Positions 21,344 to 31,098 of a stretch of 32,319 nucleotides of DNA are shown here, piece after piece. The translations under genes and the position numbers were made by a program. The notes under the pieces were generated by a model. It saw only the letters and a program-made list of their open reading frames with translations, ran no database searches and was not told the DNA's origin. Every line of letters starts with the position of its first letter. Position 1 is the first letter of the stretch. The DNA comes from Ignavibacteriota bacterium (GTDB lineage Bacteria > Bacteroidota > Ignavibacteria > UBA10030): positions 1 through 32,319 of the forward strand of contig PMDB01000097.1 of the NCBI GenBank assembly GCA_003155495.1. The letters run 5' to 3'.

Positions 21344-23749
21344 ATGTCATCAACAAGACTTGAAATCACGCTTCGGCCACTCAAATTTGCTTTGATTGTT
21401 AATCCACATGATCAAAAATCAATTCTCGAAGCAATTCAATTGAACAGTTTTTTATGGGGTGGAACCTACAATCTAATCATTCCAAAGTTCAATAAAATCC
21501 CTAAAAATTGGGAACATCCGCTCAGTAAGAGCCAGACGGCTTCTTCTATATTTGCCGGGTACGTAGATAATTTCGATCCTGATTTTCTAGTTCCAATCCG
21601 ACTTGATGATTTCGACAAATCCTCTTTTGCAAATCGCAGGATTGTCTCACTAAATGAAATAGTCAGTGGAGCCCGCAGTAGTGGAATCCCCGGTATGGGT
21701 GTAGGACTTTTTGAAATTCTACGTTCATTTATTAGATCAGAGTTAAAATATATCCGGAAGGATCCTCTGCACTTTAGAATCCCAGAGCATAATGGCAAAT
21801 ACAAATTGTTTTTCTCTAGTGTTTTCGGAACTCTCGCACCTGATCAATCTGATTTCTTTCACAAACATTTCGATAAGGAATTGAATGCAGAATGGTTAGA
21901 ATGTGACTTCTCTAACTTTGCAACCTTCTTTAAGGGGGATAATCTCTTTCTCAGACGTCTCACAAGTCATCAACTGAAAGTAAACAGACACAATGGATGG
22001 AATCGAGGCATCTGTATTTTTCACTTTGACGCAACGAAAACACTTGATATAATCGATTACTGGAATCTACGAGCAATAGGTTGGGATGTAATGCCAGTTC
22101 CAATCCAAGCTGATCTGACAGGTGATCTTAAAGAGAGCACCCTCTCATTTATCAAGGAGAATTACATACAAGATCGCAATAATCCGAATATCTATCACAA
22201 TGTGTCATTGATAAAGAGCAGATCACTTAGCGATGAAGACACAAAATCTTTCGTTGAAGCATTAGATTTACCTAAACCATTGTCCCCGCATAGAAGTTAC
22301 ATAAACTATCTCTCTTATCCTCGAATGTGGGATGAGTGGGCACGTAGCCGTGATGGAGTGGAATGTTGTGATTTGGAAGCAGGAAAATCAAAAACTGAGC
22401 TTCCTGACACACAGCAAGAACTCAGTTTTACAACGGTAGATCCAAAGTTCATGTTGACCAACATACACTCTGCCGAGCCTCGTTTCGCCAATAAAGTTGA
22501 AATACGGACATATGGCGATCGAGAACTTGTTGCAGAGGTTATCCCAGAATGTGACAACACCATGACTTCGGCCATTGGTGGTTTTGGAATTCGAGAATGG
22601 CGATTTGCAAAGAAATCCATTGTGTATCTATCTCACTATCGAGATTGGTCAGTGAATTTACGTCAGCCTCTTGCGGAGAAAGTTATTTCAGCATGGCTGA
22701 AAACGAAGAACGTGGAAACGACTCTTTCTCCTGCGGGATTAATAGCAAAACAAATGCTTTTTCAACTTAAAGGCACATTTGGAATAAATTGGCTTTCCAA
22801 CGAATTACTTGTTCAATTTCTTATCAAGATGTCTAACGGCAAATCTATACTGAAAGATACCTTCTTTGCAGAATTCGGCAAGATTGCTCAAGCAGAAAAA
22901 TACAAATCCGATGTTAAAAGGATGCTTGAGGGTCTCATGAAGACCGAAATGTTTCGTCTTGGGTTCGAGCTCCAATGTCCCACATGCACCCAATTCTCTT
23001 GGTATTCCATAGAAGTCATCAGATATCAGGTGCAATGCGAAAAATGTCTCTCGAAGTTTGACATTCCATCTCATTCGCCTAACGACATAAAATGGTCGTA
23101 TAGAACATTCGGACCATTCAGCTTGCCTAGTCAATCAGTCGGAGTCTATCCTGTTTTATTAACTCTAAGATTCTTTGCTCGCGTACTTGATGGGGCTACT
23201 ACTCCTCTTTTATCATCTGAATTTCGTCATCTTAATGGTATTATTGAAGTTGACCTTACCCTTCTTTTCCGCGAGTCAAGATTCTGGAATGACAAAACTG
23301 AAATGATATTTTGTGAATGCAAGGCATATAACAAATTTGAAAAGAATGACATCAACCGGTTGAGAGTGCTTGCGCGTCAATTTCCTGGTGCTTTTCTTGT
23401 TCTCAGCACATTCCGTAAGAGTCTAACAGACTCAGAGAAAAGATTGGTGCGCGGCCTTGCTAGTACTGGCAGAAAATACTGGAAGGCCGACCGCCCATAT
23501 AATCCTGTTCTCATTTTAACTGGAACTGAGTTGTTTTCGAATTGGGGTCCACCATCTTGTTGGAAGGATGCAGGCGGATCCCATGCTGTCTTTGCAGAGA
23601 AACAGCAAGCTTGGCAAGACTTGTTATCTCTCTGCGATGCAACTCAACAGCTATACTTGGATATGAAACCTTGGCATGAGTGGCTACAAGAACAGTGGAA
23701 TAAACGTTCGATCTCAAAGCATGCTGTAGAACCAGAAGCAACTATTTAA
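21344..23749 (+). CDS. 801-aa protein with zinc ribbon and C-terminal PD-(D/E)XK nuclease signature; candidate defence protein
   Basis: I do not recognise the full-length family. The N-terminus (residues 10-80) has LRPLKFALIVNPHD, SILEAIQLNSFLWGGTYNLIIP and DNFDPDFLVPI, a compact alpha/beta domain reminiscent of ligand-sensing or nucleotide-binding domains. Residues 420-540 are mainly helical. Four cysteines, Cys545, Cys548, Cys565 and Cys568 (CPTC...CEKC), form a zinc ribbon. Residues 631-695 fit a PD-(D/E)XK nuclease: Asp637 in IIEVDLTLLF, then Glu658-Cys-Lys660 in MIFCECKAY, and a strand FLVLSTF. No helicase, methylase or ATPase motif is visible. It stands alone between repeat-rich spacers and is not part of an evident multigene system. 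The start has a weak ribosome binding site. Confidence 0.6.
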   Translation: MSSTRLEITLRPLKFALIVNPHDQKSILEAIQLNSFLWGGTYNLIIPKFNKIPKNWEHPLSKSQTASSIFAGYVDNFDPDFLVPIRLDDFDKSSFANRRIVSLNEIVSGARSSGIPGMGVGLFEILRSFIRSELKYIRKDPLHFRIPEHNGKYKLFFSSVFGTLAPDQSDFFHKHFDKELNAEWLECDFSNFATFFKGDNLFLRRLTSHQLKVNRHNGWNRGICIFHFDATKTLDIIDYWNLRAIGWDVMPVPIQADLTGDLKESTLSFIKENYIQDRNNPNIYHNVSLIKSRSLSDEDTKSFVEALDLPKPLSPHRSYINYLSYPRMWDEWARSRDGVECCDLEAGKSKTELPDTQQELSFTTVDPKFMLTNIHSAEPRFANKVEIRTYGDRELVAEVIPECDNTMTSAIGGFGIREWRFAKKSIVYLSHYRDWSVNLRQPLAEKVISAWLKTKNVETTLSPAGLIAKQMLFQLKGTFGINWLSNELLVQFLIKMSNGKSILKDTFFAEFGKIAQAEKYKSDVKRMLEGLMKTEMFRLGFELQCPTCTQFSWYSIEVIRYQVQCEKCLSKFDIPSHSPNDIKWSYRTFGPFSLPSQSVGVYPVLLTLRFFARVLDGATTPLLSSEFRHLNGIIEVDLTLLFRESRFWNDKTEMIFCECKAYNKFEKNDINRLRVLARQFPGAFLVLSTFRKSLTDSEKRLVRGLASTGRKYWKADRPYNPVLILTGTELFSNWGPPSCWKDAGGSHAVFAEKQQAWQDLLSLCDATQQLYLDMKPWHEWLQEQWNKRSISKHAVEPEATI

Positions 23750-24083
23750 GAGCATGTGTACAACTTCACATAGCGCACACAAAAATGCTGTACACAATTA
23801 TCTATATAAAATCCAACACCCTACAGCTTCACTCCTCCTAACCTCAGCGAGTTCGTCACTACACTTTAAGATTGTAGATTTAAGATGGTAGAAGGTAGAA
23901 TAATGACTTATGCCTTATTAAATTCTTTTATACAAGCCCGCGAAATCGATAGAAGTAAGCTGGGCTAAAGCAAGAGAGTACTTATTATATCCGATTGATA
24001 CCTTCTAAACACATTGCTCATTATATCCTGAATCCGAACTCCACCTTGCGATAACACATTTCGATTTCGCTGGTGTTTCTTTC
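23750..24083. repeat. Gene-free stretch with 3'-end repeat family copy 2
   Basis: CTACAG...CTAACCTCAGCGAGTT...CACTACACTT (23821-23864) matches 6739-6781 and 31381-31427. It continues with GATTTAAGATGGTAG, also shared with 31447-31463. An AGCCCGCG...GCTGGGCT pairing follows (23935-23968). No supported gene. Confidence 0.55.
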
Positions 24084-24270
24084 TGTCGCTTTCTTTGCAC
24101 ATTCAAAGAAAGCGACGAAAAATTTTTTATAAATATTCTCAGACATGGATACCACACCAGAATCATCCGGGTATTACGATTTCCCTGGGGAGTCTTTTCT
24201 GTCCGGGCGCAATGCATTGCGCCCCTACAAAAGAATCGATGACGGCAAAACATCGCCTTTGAGCATGCCC
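24084..24270 (+). repeat. Long dispersed repeat, copy A, with 13-bp hairpin
   Basis: A perfect hairpin GTCGCTTTCTTTG (24084-24096) / CAAAGAAAGCGAC (24103-24115) is followed by GAAAAATTTTTT. Next come about 75 bp shared with 31870-31943 (TATTCTCAGACATGGATA... CCAGAATCATCCGG). A GGGCGCAATGCATTGCGCCC palindrome (24207-24226) with CTACAAAAGAA closes the core, followed by GATGACGGCAAA...CATCGCC. By eye the two copies are roughly 90% identical over about 150 bp. Confidence 0.75.
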
Positions 24271-24483
24271 AGAAAAGAATAATCGAACCCCCGCTGACAT
24301 AGGTCTGCGTATACATGTGGTATGCTAACGCATACCTTCATCATACGCTCCCTTAATGAAAGGGGGGATACAAGGGGGTTGGAAGAAGACCGGGGGGTTA
24401 AAAAGGCATGACAAAATATTTACCTCATTCACAAACTCCGTTTAGGAACGGACAGTGTTGAAGCTCTGTTTCAAAGCAGAAGT

Positions 24484-24531
24484 GGAAGCGAAGCTTCCGT
24501 CAGCAGCGTTCCCAAGCCGAGCTTGGGAACG
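24484..24531. repeat. Twin REP-like hairpins after the efflux operon
   Basis: GGAAGC-GAA-GCTTCC (24484-24498) is followed by CGTTCCCAAGC (24507-24517) and GCTTGGGAACG (24521-24531), a perfect 11-bp stem with a 3-nt loop. It begins 16 bp beyond the stop of the RND gene on the minus strand. There is no T-run, so it is more likely a REP-type mRNA stabiliser or transcription-end structure than a classical terminator. Confidence 0.6.
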
Positions 24532-24546
24532 AGAAGACTCTCCATG

Positions 24547-27500
24547 TTACTCCCGATGCGAGATTTGCTCTGAATGTTCCTTCGCTTCGTGTTCTAAATT
24601 CTTTAATCCTTCCTTGCTGTAGGCAATCCGGGTTATCGTAACAAACAACACGGGGACGATGAATATAGCCAGCATCGTCGCCGCCAGCATCCCGCCAAGC
24701 ACAGTCCAGCCGATAGTGGATCTCGCCTGGGCACCGGCGCCTGCAGCAAACGCCAGCGGTGAAACACCGAGAATAAATGCCATGGACGTCATAAGAATGG
24801 GGCGCAGTCTCAGCTTCACCGCTTCAAGTGTCGCTTCGATCAGGTTCATCCCGTTGTCGACCCGTGCTTTTCCGAATTCCACAATAAGGATTGCGTTCTT
24901 TGCCGCCAGCCCGATCAATGTGATCAATCCGATCTGCGCGTAGATGTTGTTGCTCAGGTGCGGAAGAAACGTGAGCGTCAGAATGGCGCCGAACGCACCG
25001 ATAGGGACTGCAAGGAGGACCGCGAAAGGAACGGACCAGCTTTCATACAGCGCCGTCAGAAACAGGAACACAAAAACGATGGATAGAATAAATATTGTTG
25101 TCGTACTGCTGCCGGCATTAATTTCTTCGCGGCTGAGTCCAGAAAATTCGTACCCGTACCCGGCAGGAAGAACATCCGCCGCCACTTCGCGCAGCGCCTC
25201 AATCGCCTGTCCGCTGCTGTATCCTTCTCCCGCGCTGCCGTTGATCTCTGCCGTGCGGAATAAATTGTAGTGTGTAATGAGCGGAGCGTTTTCGACAACT
25301 TTATAACTGATCAGCGTTCCGAGCGGGATCATCATTCCTGATGAGTTCTTCACGTAATACTTGGACAGGTTTTGAATATTCGTCCGGAAGGAAGTGTCCG
25401 CCTGCGCCACCACATGGAAATTCCGTCCGTAGATCGTGAAATCGTTCACGTAACGGCTGCCGAGGTACGTCTGAAGCGTTGAATAAACATCTGATATGGA
25501 AAGTCCCAGCTTCTTGCACTTTTCCCTATCGACATCCACTTGATATCCCGGCGTGTGCGCGCTGAAGAAAGAGAACACGCGGCTGAGTTCGGGGCGTTTA
25601 TTCGCCGCCGCTACAAATGTCTGCACGGTTTTTTCAAATTGTTTGATGTCGTCCGTGCTTTCGTGCTGCTCGAGTTCGAATGTGAAGCCGCCCGTTTGCC
25701 CGAGGCCGGGAATTGCCGGAGGCGAGATGACGATGACGTTCGCGCTTTTGATGGCGGAGAATTTCTGCTGCAATGTTGCGATCAGCGAACTCAATTGCAG
25801 TGACTGCTCTTTCCGGTCGTCCCATTGTTTCAATTGGACGAAAATGGTGCCGCTGTTCGATTTGGTGGCAAACGTTACCACATTCAATCCGCCCAGCGCA
25901 GCGAAGTGGGCAATGCCCGGCGTCTCTTGAAGGATGCCCATCATCGTGTTCAACACATCAAGGCTTCTGGTTGTCGATGAAGCTTCAGGCAATTCAAATG
26001 TGACGTACAACCGTCCTTCATCTTCCGTTGGAATGAAACCGGTCGGCTTGCTTTTGAACAGTATCGCAGTCCCTAAGTAGAGAATGGCAAGCAGGATGAG
26101 TGCGTACTTAGCCAAACGAATCCATGTTTTAACGCTGTTGGTATAAGAATTCGTTGTCCTCTCAAACCATTCGTTGAAGCGGAGGAAGAACTTATTCAAA
26201 CCTTTCGCCTTGACGCCAACACGCGATGGTTTTAAAAGAAGAGTGCACAGAGCCGGCGTCAACGACAATGCAACGAAAGCCGAAATGAGAACCGAAATCG
26301 CTATCGTGATGGCGAACTGCTGATACAAGCGTCCGACGATACCGGGAATGAATCCCACCGGGATGAAAACCGCAGCGAGGATTAAAGCTATGGCGACAAC
26401 GGGCCCTGAAATATCCTGCATTGCCTTGATCGTTGCTTCCTTCGGAGAAAATTTTTCCCGGTCGATATAATGCTGTGTCGCCTCGACAACAATGATGGCG
26501 TCGTCCACGACAATGCCGATCGCCAGGACGAAGCCGAACATAGTCAACGTGTTGATCGTGAAGCCCAGCGGAACAAAAAAAGCAAACGTCCCGATAAGCG
26601 AAACGGGAATCGCCAGCACCGGAATGAGAGTCGCACGCCAGCTTTGAAGGAACAGGAAGACGACGAGCACAACCAGTCCAAGAGCCTCGATCAACGTCAG
26701 GACGACTTCTTCGATCGACACTTTCACTACAGAGACTGCTTCAAACGGCACGACGTAGTCGACATCCTTAGGAAAGGATTTCTTCAAAGTTTCCATCGCT
26801 TTGTAGATTCCGCCCGCAACATCGAGAGCATTGCTCCCCGGCGCCTGAAAGACCAGGAGATATGATGCGCGCTTCCCATCGACAAAGGAATTGTTGGCAT
26901 AACTGAATTTGCCGAGTTGTACGCGGGCAACATCGTGCAGATGAACGGCAGAACCCTCACGGGGATTCGATTGAATGATGATATTACCGAACTGCTCTTC
27001 AGAATTTAATCGGCTGTTCGTGAACACCGTATACTCAAATGCCTGCGCATCCTTCTGCGGAGGAGCTCCGACAGAGCCGGCAGCAATCTGCAAATTCTGT
27101 TCGGCGAGAGCGTTGATAACATCATTCGTAGTCAATCCCCGCTGTGCGAGACGATCGGGAGAGAGCCAGACGCGCATGCTGAAATCATCGGCACGCGTAA
27201 AAATATCGCCGACACCGGAAACCCGCAGCAGCGCATCCCGGATAAAGATATTCGTATAGTTATCGACGAATGTGACACCGTGCGTGCCATCGGGTGAATA
27301 GATGGCGACAAGCATCAGAATGCTTGGACTGCGTTTCCTCGTCGTCAAGCCGAGACGCTTGACGTCATCGGGGAGCTGCGGCGTGGCAATTCCGACACGG
27401 TTCTGGATATCGAGCGCGGCAATATCCGGATTGGTACCGACATTCAGGGTGACATTGATCGTCGTTCTGCCGTCGCTCGTACTGTTTCCCTGCATATATG

Positions 27501-27729
27501 CCATGCCGGGGGTACCGTTGACCTGCGATTCAATCGGTGTCGTGACAGTTTGCTCGACGGTCTGGGCATCCGCACCGTTGAACGAGCCGGAGATCTGAAC
27601 AGTCGGCGGAGTGATGTCCGGATACTGGCTGACAGGAAGCTTGGAGATCGAGAGAAGCCCGACAAGAACAATAACAATGGAAATAACAATTGCAGTGATG
27701 GGCCTTCGAATAAACGTATTAGCGATCAT
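24547..27729 (-). CDS. RND multidrug efflux transporter, HAE1 (AcrB/MexB) family
   Basis: The 1060-aa protein is full length for AcrB-type inner-membrane pumps. It begins MIANTFIRRPITAIVISI (TM1) and continues SKLPVSQYPDITPPTVQIS. The proton-relay pair Asp409/Asp410 is in GIVVDDAIIVVE (TM4), and the TM10 lysine is in AAKNAILIVEF (near 943). Two large periplasmic loops and twelve membrane spans fit the family. It takes substrates from periplasm or membrane and exports them with proton influx, together with the adaptor and TolC proteins encoded just upstream. It is the last gene of the operon, 18 bp after the adaptor gene. Substrates cannot be predicted. Confidence 0.95.
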   Translation of the reverse strand: MIANTFIRRPITAIVISIVIVLVGLLSISKLPVSQYPDITPPTVQISGSFNGADAQTVEQTVTTPIESQVNGTPGMAYMQGNSTSDGRTTINVTLNVGTNPDIAALDIQNRVGIATPQLPDDVKRLGLTTRKRSPSILMLVAIYSPDGTHGVTFVDNYTNIFIRDALLRVSGVGDIFTRADDFSMRVWLSPDRLAQRGLTTNDVINALAEQNLQIAAGSVGAPPQKDAQAFEYTVFTNSRLNSEEQFGNIIIQSNPREGSAVHLHDVARVQLGKFSYANNSFVDGKRASYLLVFQAPGSNALDVAGGIYKAMETLKKSFPKDVDYVVPFEAVSVVKVSIEEVVLTLIEALGLVVLVVFLFLQSWRATLIPVLAIPVSLIGTFAFFVPLGFTINTLTMFGFVLAIGIVVDDAIIVVEATQHYIDREKFSPKEATIKAMQDISGPVVAIALILAAVFIPVGFIPGIVGRLYQQFAITIAISVLISAFVALSLTPALCTLLLKPSRVGVKAKGLNKFFLRFNEWFERTTNSYTNSVKTWIRLAKYALILLAILYLGTAILFKSKPTGFIPTEDEGRLYVTFELPEASSTTRSLDVLNTMMGILQETPGIAHFAALGGLNVVTFATKSNSGTIFVQLKQWDDRKEQSLQLSSLIATLQQKFSAIKSANVIVISPPAIPGLGQTGGFTFELEQHESTDDIKQFEKTVQTFVAAANKRPELSRVFSFFSAHTPGYQVDVDREKCKKLGLSISDVYSTLQTYLGSRYVNDFTIYGRNFHVVAQADTSFRTNIQNLSKYYVKNSSGMMIPLGTLISYKVVENAPLITHYNLFRTAEINGSAGEGYSSGQAIEALREVAADVLPAGYGYEFSGLSREEINAGSSTTTIFILSIVFVFLFLTALYESWSVPFAVLLAVPIGAFGAILTLTFLPHLSNNIYAQIGLITLIGLAAKNAILIVEFGKARVDNGMNLIEATLEAVKLRLRPILMTSMAFILGVSPLAFAAGAGAQARSTIGWTVLGGMLAATMLAIFIVPVLFVTITRIAYSKEGLKNLEHEAKEHSEQISHRE

Positions 27730-27747
27730 CGGTTTCTTACCAGACCG

Positions 27748-28890
27748 TTATTTGCTATATCCGGGTTTGGAAACCGGCGGCATTCCTGCAGATGCTACCG
27801 CAACGAGCGCGTTCTCTCTCAAACGCTGCATCCCATCGGTCACAATTTGATCGCCGGGCTGCAATCCATCTTTCACGACAACCATATCGTTAATATTCAT
27901 GCCGAGCGTTACCCTGTGTTGTATTGCCCTGTTCTCTTTGACTGCAAAGACAAAATACTCCCCCATTTGCTCAATCACCGCTTTATACGGGATGAGCATT
28001 GCAGTGGAACCAGTGGCCGCCTGAATACGAAGGTTGCACGTCAATCCGGGCTTGAGGATTTTCTTCGAGTTGGGAAAAATAACCCTGACCCGAATTGTTC
28101 CTGTTTGGAAATCAACAGACCGATCGAGGAAACTCAGCCTGCCGGAAGATGTATAGAATGACTGATCCGGGAGAACGATCGTGAACGTTGAGTCTATCCC
28201 GTTGTCGCTGCTCTGGAGCAGGGTGTTGAAACGGCTAATCTGTTTTTCATCCACCGCACAATCGACGGCGATTGGATCGTCAGAAGATATGGTATTCAAT
28301 ACCGTCTGGCCTATTGTCACAGCAGATCCCCGCTTCACTTGCGATATCCCGATTGTCCCATCGAACGGAGCATGAATCACAGAGTAGAGCAGATTTGTTT
28401 CTGCGCTCTTGACTGATGCTTCTGCTGCTGCAACTTGCATTTTTGATGATTCGAGATCGTCAACTGCATGTTCAAGCGTTTGCCGCGCGACGGCATCATA
28501 CTTCGCAAGATCCCTGTATCGATCTGCATCTTGCTGCGCTTTGGCGAGATTCGCTTTGGCAACATTCAGGTTCGCCCGCACCTGATCATACGTCGCCTGG
28601 TATTGTTGTTGATCGATAGCATAAAGTCGAATTCCTTTTGTGACATGCTGCCCGTCCTGAACAAAAATTTCGGTGATGTATCCGGACACTTCCGGCCTGA
28701 GATCGACCTGATTCAAGGCGACAACCGTAGCCGGGTACTCGTCAAAGTACGCCGCGCTGCCTGTCTTTACTTCAGTGGTAGCGACCTGAATAAGCGGAGG
28801 CCCCTTTTGTTCCGCCGCTTTGTTCACACTGCAGGAAGTGAGCAATACCGAGATGATAAGGATTGCGGTAACAATGATGATGTTTTTCAT
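27748..28890 (-). CDS. RND efflux periplasmic adaptor lipoprotein (membrane fusion protein)
   Basis: The 380-aa protein has a lipobox LLTSC (Cys20) for lipid anchoring. A beta-barrel/lipoyl start follows (VATTEVKTGSAAYFDEYPATVVALNQVDLRPEVSGYI), then a helical hairpin with repeated A-K-A-N-L type heptads (about 100-165). The second lipoyl half (VIHAPFDGTIGISQVKRGSAVTIGQ) and the barrel and membrane-proximal domains ending GDQIVTDGMQRLREN come last. It joins the RND pump to the TolC protein. It lies between them on the minus strand, 20 bp after the TolC gene. A CAGGA site precedes the ATG. Confidence 0.95.
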   Translation of the reverse strand: MKNIIIVTAILIISVLLTSCSVNKAAEQKGPPLIQVATTEVKTGSAAYFDEYPATVVALNQVDLRPEVSGYITEIFVQDGQHVTKGIRLYAIDQQQYQATYDQVRANLNVAKANLAKAQQDADRYRDLAKYDAVARQTLEHAVDDLESSKMQVAAAEASVKSAETNLLYSVIHAPFDGTIGISQVKRGSAVTIGQTVLNTISSDDPIAVDCAVDEKQISRFNTLLQSSDNGIDSTFTIVLPDQSFYTSSGRLSFLDRSVDFQTGTIRVRVIFPNSKKILKPGLTCNLRIQAATGSTAMLIPYKAVIEQMGEYFVFAVKENRAIQHRVTLGMNINDMVVVKDGLQPGDQIVTDGMQRLRENALVAVASAGMPPVSKPGYSK

Positions 28891-28910
28891 AGTGAATGAT
28901 CCTGAAATTG

Positions 28911-30248
28911 TTAATAAGATATTGTGCCGAGTGCTTTCTGCATATCAAGCTTGCTGACAAGCAGTTGATACATGGCGTTGGTCTGATTGACCTGGGCAGA
29001 CCGGAGGTCCGTTTCTGCCGTGATGAATTCGAGATACGATTTTGTTCCGGCTTTGTATTGAAGCTGGATGGTCCGGTAGACATCCTGGGCGAGTTGAAGG
29101 TTGTCGCTCAACACCTTATAGTTGTTCAAATTGCTCTTGTAATTTGCCAAAGCCAGTGCATATTGTGTATTGATACTGTTCTCAAGTGAAAGTACGTCGT
29201 AGTCGACGCGGTCAAGCTGCAGTTTCGCCTGTTTTATTTGTTGGATCCTTTTCCCTCCCTCAAACAGAGGAAACGAAAGCTCAAGGCCAACGAACGAGTA
29301 CGGGTAACGTTGATTGTAGAGCGGGTCGATGAAACTGTTTTGATAGTTGATCGTGTATCCGCCATAAAGGCTGAGAGATGGGATAAAGCTCCATTTATAA
29401 TAATTCAGATTGTCTTCCTGAAGGTGCATTTGAGTCTGCAGGAGTTGGAATTCAATCCTGTTGTCATAATTGAGCGACCCGCTCGTATCGAAAAAAGCTT
29501 CACGCACCATCTGTGTGCTGTCATAGTCGAGATCCAGATTTGCTGCATTAGGATATCCCATCTGTTCCTTAAGATTGGCGACGCGTGCTTTCAAGAGTTC
29601 CCCCGCCTGTTGCCTGTCGGCCTTGGCATTGTTCAATGCGATCTGAGCCCGCATATAATCCGTCTTATCGACGATGCCGCCCTGGTACTTTGTGTGGGCA
29701 TCCTTGGAGCTTTGTTCAAGCCGCAGAATCGCCTCGTCAAGCAATTCAATCTGCTGTATCGTCACCAACGTCGCATAATAGGCATTGCTCACATTGACAA
29801 CAACATCGATCTTGGTACTCAGTGTTCTCTGTTTGGCAAATGTACGTACATCGCTTGCGCTGGTACTGGCGAGCAGAACGTCTTTATTGAACAACGTCTG
29901 TGTTGCTGTGAATTGAATGTTGGAGTTGTTTGCCAATCCTTGATTTATAGGAACGCCCCCTACAATTGCCACCGGAATTTGAGGATTATGCTGCACGTTG
30001 AAGTTTAGGTTCAGTTGAGGAAACCAGTCAGCCAGCTTTCCCTGTATGGTGCGTTCAGCAATTTCCTCATCCACGAGCGACTCTTGCACCAATGGTTGGT
30101 GCACCAGCGCATAGCGGATACAGTTCTGAAGAGTTCTACGTTCCAGCAATGAGTCGAACGCCTGTTGCGATTGAGCTGCCATTGTTGAATACAACAACAC
30201 GAGAATTAAAAACAACATTCTTCGTATAATAATGTTTCTTCTTTTCAT
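28911..30248 (-). CDS. TolC-family outer-membrane efflux protein
   Basis: A protein of about 445 residues with a signal peptide (MLFLILVLLYSTMAAQSQQ) and two repeats of long helices with an OEP-type pattern: LQNCIRYALVHQPLVQE, LLDEAILRLEQSSKDAHTKYQGGIVDKTDYMRAQIALNNAKA, then LSLYGGYTINYQ, and YRTIQLQYKAGTKSYLEFITAETDLRSAQ. It forms the trimeric channel through the outer membrane and periplasm for the pump. First gene of the three-gene unit; the order TolC, adaptor, pump is common in Bacteroidota. ATG 30248 is preferred over an upstream TTG at 30278; ATG 30218 is also possible. No repressor gene is adjacent. Confidence 0.9.
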   Translation of the reverse strand: MKRRNIIIRRMLFLILVLLYSTMAAQSQQAFDSLLERRTLQNCIRYALVHQPLVQESLVDEEIAERTIQGKLADWFPQLNLNFNVQHNPQIPVAIVGGVPINQGLANNSNIQFTATQTLFNKDVLLASTSASDVRTFAKQRTLSTKIDVVVNVSNAYYATLVTIQQIELLDEAILRLEQSSKDAHTKYQGGIVDKTDYMRAQIALNNAKADRQQAGELLKARVANLKEQMGYPNAANLDLDYDSTQMVREAFFDTSGSLNYDNRIEFQLLQTQMHLQEDNLNYYKWSFIPSLSLYGGYTINYQNSFIDPLYNQRYPYSFVGLELSFPLFEGGKRIQQIKQAKLQLDRVDYDVLSLENSINTQYALALANYKSNLNNYKVLSDNLQLAQDVYRTIQLQYKAGTKSYLEFITAETDLRSAQVNQTNAMYQLLVSKLDMQKALGTISY

Positions 30249-30278
30249 CAGTAGATAGTTTATAGATATTCTAAGCAA

Positions 30279-30818
30279 GAGAATGGATGGATCTCTTGCG
30301 ATGTGTAGTTCACGAAAAATCCTTACAGATCATCATACTGTTCATTTTCCATATCTAGATAACAACGAATGACTATCAAAGGTTTCTTTATAGATATCAT
30401 TTTCAAAGTCGCTGCCGGAAACATTGCGATTCTCGAAAACGAAGTGAGTTTTTTTAATGGGCGCTTGTAGATTGTGGATTTTGAATCGGAAATGGTATCC
30501 GCTTATAGCAGACCATGAATGTCGAACTGCCATTGAGTGAAGGATATGCCGAGACTCAGCAATTTGGATTTAACGCAGGTACTTCAGATATCTGTGATAA
30601 TAGATTTTCATGCCAGATGAACAGTCGACATGATCACAAAGAATATCTGACCTGTATCTCCAAAGATTGATCTACCTCGTCGTCCCATGACAATCACTCT
30701 CTTTGTTCGGCGTTTTGATACTATCAGAAATTCCTTCCGGATACTCAACTGCAGCATCGGTCTCGACGCCCGCCCAGCGAAATGGCGAACAAGCAATTCC
30801 CGACCACACCAGAACATT
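30279..30818. other. Gene-free stretch upstream of the efflux operon
   Basis: It contains the promoter side of the TolC-adaptor-RND operon. I found no convincing protein frame and no clear operator palindrome. The region is of mixed composition and may include decayed coding DNA. Confidence 0.4.
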
Positions 30819-30909
30819 TGTCATTTCGAATTCCGACGAAGTCGGGATGAGAAATCTAAACCAAAAAAAGATTTCTCTCCCAATTAAAAGCATCGGGATC
30901 GAAATGACA
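30819..30909. repeat. 91-bp MITE/REP-like element with 11-bp terminal inverted repeats
   Basis: TGTCATTTCGA (30819-30829) and its exact complement TCGAAATGACA (30899-30909) flank the element. Inside are a CCGAC/GTCGG hairpin and a longer stem GAGAAATCT (30849-30857) / AGATTTCTC (30869-30877). The layout is a small folded element with no coding capacity, like the TCATTTCGA-type repeats seen between genes in Bacteroidota. No flanking target duplication is obvious. No gene was found between it and 31098. Confidence 0.65.
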
Positions 30910-31098
30910 GTGGGACGGCCGATGGTTTTTGAACCTCTCCCCCGCACAGAAGCATTGCGGGGCAGGACTAACCCTCTCTTATCCCAAACGGATGCCTATA
31001 CTATGCACATGCTTCCGACATACATTGGAAACTTTGAATGGAACTAAATATTTTGTAAATTGTGTTCGAGTTATTGAGAAATAAATAGAGGAATTTAT

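Noticed and set aside
24005-24316. Minus-strand frame sharing MILVWYPCLRIFIK-like residues with one at 31592-31954
   Set aside because: The similarity comes from the non-coding repeat copied at both places; neither has a start signal or a wider protein family look.
26470-30008. Several plus-strand frames of 130-256 codons (26470-26865, 27550-28161, 29238-30008)
   Set aside because: All are antisense to the efflux operon, whose three genes are unmistakable on the minus strand.
30672-30947. 91-codon minus-strand frame
   Set aside because: It overlaps the repeat element at 30819-30909, has no ribosome binding site and no recognisable domain.
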